Assembly (NCBI RefSeq): GCF_030546575.1
Contig: NZ_JAUOTN010000005.1
Coordinates: forward strand, 1 to 64,000
DNA from: Pontibacter coccineus
GTDB taxonomy: Bacteria; Bacteroidota; Bacteroidia; Cytophagales; Hymenobacteraceae
Direction of reading: 5' to 3'
DNA: 64,000 bases
The first letter of the stretch is position 1, and the number at the start of each line of letters is the position of its first letter. A model generated the notes under the pieces. The model had not been told where the DNA came from. It saw only the letters and a program-made list of their open reading frames with translations, and ran no database searches. This document shows positions 62,403 to 64,000 of this stretch, piece by piece. A program made the translations under genes and the position numbers.

Positions 62403-63851
62403 TTAGTAACGCAGCCCATGAATGATCTCCGGCCGATCGCCCTGCAAATCATACAAAAATCCGTTTAGGATGGCATATTTTGCCGTGCCTTCGCTGTCTT
62501 TTAAGAGAAAGTTAGCCGGCTCATCCAGCGCTAGCTGGTGATTCACAGTGCTGGCTATACCTGTCACGTTTAGCGGGAGCGAGGTCGGGTCGGGCAATAC
62601 GCCGGGCAGGTGGCGCACCCTGGCGGTGGTATAGCCTTGCCTGAGCAGTTCAGCAGCAAGCTCGGCGGTCAATTCGTCCAGGCTCTCGATGGGCTGTTCG
62701 TATACCTGGCCTGGCACCAGAGTTAGGCCAGTGGCGTCCAACTCCTCATACCCATGGAAAACGCTCATGTCACCAATTTCCTCTACGGCACTGCTATGGT
62801 AAAAACCGAGGTGGTTGGGGGCGTCTACTTCCAGGCGGTTAATGCCGATGTCCAGCAACGTATCGCGGCCGTTTTCGGAATAGCGGACATGACGCAGCAC
62901 CAGGTCGTAGAGGTGCCGCTGGTTTTCAGGTATACGGTCATAGCCTTCGAGCACAAAGGCATTGTAATTTTCCCCGGCAATCAGGTATAGCCCCGAGAGG
63001 ATGGCTGTAAAGTTCAGCTGACGGATGTGCTGCTTCTCCGGATCGCCGTGCTGCCCACCTGACTCCACCAGGATCACGCTGGTCCCCCATTTCTGGATAT
63101 TGTCGCCGAAGGCCCGGGGCTCGTGCTCGTCGTTAAACTTGGCCACCTGACCGGGGATGAACTGCTGCAGCACGTGGTCCATGCCGGCGATGGTGCGCAT
63201 GGCCCGCTCACGCACCGTGTTGATGCTGCGGGCATGGTCGTAGGCTGGGGCAAGAAAGGAAATCGTGGCCGGGCGTGAAGTATAGCCGGCGGTATAATAG
63301 CGGCTCTGATCGTGGAGGTTAAAACCGAAGGCTGGTTCCAACTCGTCGCGCAGCTTTTTCAAAAGCACTGATTCCGGACTTTGCAGCCGCAGGGCATCGC
63401 GGTTCATGTCTATACCTAAGGCGTTGCGACGGTTGTACAGCTCGGCACCATCCGGGTTGAGCATCGGCACGATGTAAAGGGTCAAGTGCTCGAGTAGGTG
63501 CTTGCGCACCGGGTTGAGCTCGTCGGACTGGCTGAAAAAGTGCAGCAGGTCGAACAGTGCCATGGTAGCAGTTGGTTCGTCGCCGTGCATCTGCGACCAG
63601 AGCAGAACCCTGGTTTTGCCGGTGCCTGCCTTGATCAGGTAGATCGATCGTCCCTGCACCGAATGTCCGGCTACCTGCACCTCGAACAGAGACTTTTCCT
63701 GCAGCTGCTCGATCAGGGGCACAATATCCCGGTGCCGGAAGCGCCTGTGCTTCAGGGCGGGTTCCTTGTATTGGTGGTGACTATTGTAAAGTTTCTGCCC
63801 CAGTTCCTGTATAGCGGCTGGTAGGCTGTTGTCTGAAGGTATCGTATTCAT
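62403..63851 (-). CDS. M14-family zinc carboxypeptidase
   Basis: I prefer the start at 63851 (MNTIPSDNSLPAAIQ), giving 482 residues; the upstream in-frame extension reads through a terminator. The zinc ligands are His89/Glu92 in QMHGDEPTATM and the later His in FNLHDQSRYY; the motif LNPDGAELYNRRNALGIDMNRD (shown in part: LNPDGAELYNRRN) is the substrate-arginine region, and SVILVESGGQHGD carries the catalytic-site Glu. No signal peptide, so a cytoplasmic enzyme is likely. Probable peptide or peptidoglycan-peptide trimming; a C-terminal beta-rich extension (about 400-482) is unassigned. Confidence 0.92.
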   Translation of the reverse strand: MNTIPSDNSLPAAIQELGQKLYNSHHQYKEPALKHRRFRHRDIVPLIEQLQEKSLFEVQVAGHSVQGRSIYLIKAGTGKTRVLLWSQMHGDEPTATMALFDLLHFFSQSDELNPVRKHLLEHLTLYIVPMLNPDGAELYNRRNALGIDMNRDALRLQSPESVLLKKLRDELEPAFGFNLHDQSRYYTAGYTSRPATISFLAPAYDHARSINTVRERAMRTIAGMDHVLQQFIPGQVAKFNDEHEPRAFGDNIQKWGTSVILVESGGQHGDPEKQHIRQLNFTAILSGLYLIAGENYNAFVLEGYDRIPENQRHLYDLVLRHVRYSENGRDTLLDIGINRLEVDAPNHLGFYHSSAVEEIGDMSVFHGYEELDATGLTLVPGQVYEQPIESLDELTAELAAELLRQGYTTARVRHLPGVLPDPTSLPLNVTGIASTVNHQLALDEPANFLLKDSEGTAKYAILNGFLYDLQGDRPEIIHGLRY

Positions 63852-63881
63852 CTTACTAGTAATTAGATGCTCTCTAATAAA

Positions 63882-63923
63882 AGCGCCTCCCGCTCCAGGG
63901 CTATACCTGAAAGGGGAGGCGCT
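63882..63923 (-). terminator. Terminator of the gene entering from the right edge, with a motif in its loop
   Basis: 10-bp arms AGCGCCTCCC (63882-63891) and GGGAGGCGCT (63914-63923); on the minus strand it is followed by TTTTATTA. The 22-nt loop holds CAGGTATAGCCC, a full dispersed-motif copy; a second full copy (63935-63945) lies just outside. Confidence 0.75.
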
Positions 63924-63951
63924 GCCCTTTGGGGCTATACCTGATGGTGAC

Positions 63952-64000
63952 TTAGTTGGTTGGCCATGCATTCCACGGAATGCGAGCCAGGATCAGGATC
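63952..64000 (-). CDS. C-terminal end of an unidentified gene entering the window
   Basis: The minus-strand frame reads ILILARIPWNAWPTN followed by TAA at 63952-63954. The T-run-bearing terminator just downstream supports a gene ending here. Fifteen codons are too few to name it. Confidence 0.35.
   Translation of the reverse strand, partial: ILILARIPWNAWPTN

Noticed and set aside
63852..63971. Upstream extension of the carboxypeptidase gene
   Set aside because: It reads through a T-run-bearing terminator hairpin and adds Gly/Ser/Pro-rich residues outside the M14 domain.

Overview
The window looks like chromosomal DNA from an aerobic member of the Bacteroidota, most likely near Pontibacter/Hymenobacter. 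The grounds are type IX secretion (T9SS) C-terminal sorting domains, a SusC/SusD pair, a DUF5687 ABC permease, a fused SpmA/SpmB protein, carboxypeptidase-regulatory-domain proteins, sparse Shine-Dalgarno sites and a moderately GC-rich backbone. The genus is an inference from gene content and is not proven by a marker gene. I saw no rRNA, tRNA, CRISPR array or transposase.

Region 1 (1 to about 21.85 kb) is AT-rich. It opens with two related T9SS-exported multidomain adhesin- or carbohydrate-binding-type proteins (one cut by the window edge) and a third large T9SS cargo protein. After 1.2 kb of non-coding DNA comes an alginate-lyase-family protein, then a Wzx/Wzy-type exopolysaccharide locus: two GT4 and two GT2 glycosyltransferases, a polymerase, a flippase, a tyrosine autokinase (Wzc) and an outer-membrane export lipoprotein (Wza). 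The locus ends at a 5'-truncated membrane protein gene (21.85-22.71 kb) whose composition matches the backbone. Region 2 (22.7-25.4 kb) is a second AT-rich stretch with hypothetical genes: a protein with an NVLKHGKG motif, a PD-(D/E)xK nuclease-like protein with a frameshifted partner, and a small Cys-rich lipoprotein.

Region 3 (25.5-42.6 kb) is GC-rich backbone with a coherent theme of low oxygen, nitrosative stress and Fe-S/heme metabolism. It holds a B12-dependent ribonucleotide reductase, a Ric/ScdA Fe-S repair protein, a hemerythrin protein, a DUF1858/DUF2249 protein, a heme-copper-oxidase-I-like membrane protein, a MIP18/SufT-type Fe-S factor, an Rrf2 regulator, nadA-nadB, a FixL-like histidine kinase with two PAS domains that each keep the heme-ligand pattern, an Rcp1-like receiver, a receiver-kinase hybrid translationally coupled to a receiver-CRP/FNR fusion, and hemA.

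Region 4 (42.6-64 kb) is mixed housekeeping: regulatory-domain surface proteins, a frameshifted outer-membrane barrel gene, a SusC/SusD pair, a coiled-coil membrane protein, a metallo-beta-lactamase-fold hydrolase, an ABC exporter pair, a predicted pseudokinase, an N-acyl-D-amino-acid deacylase-like lipoprotein, stress-type periplasmic proteins, SpmAB and an M14 carboxypeptidase.

The most striking global signal is a dispersed 8-11 bp motif, consensus CAGGTATAGCC (with a palindromic form GGTATACC). I counted about fifty GGTATAGC or GGTATACC sites by eye in the 38.5 kb of backbone, inside and between genes and in both orientations, but only one in the first 21.7 kb. It behaves like a genome-wide signature (uptake sequence, highly iterated palindrome or segregation/repair signal) and separates resident from acquired DNA.
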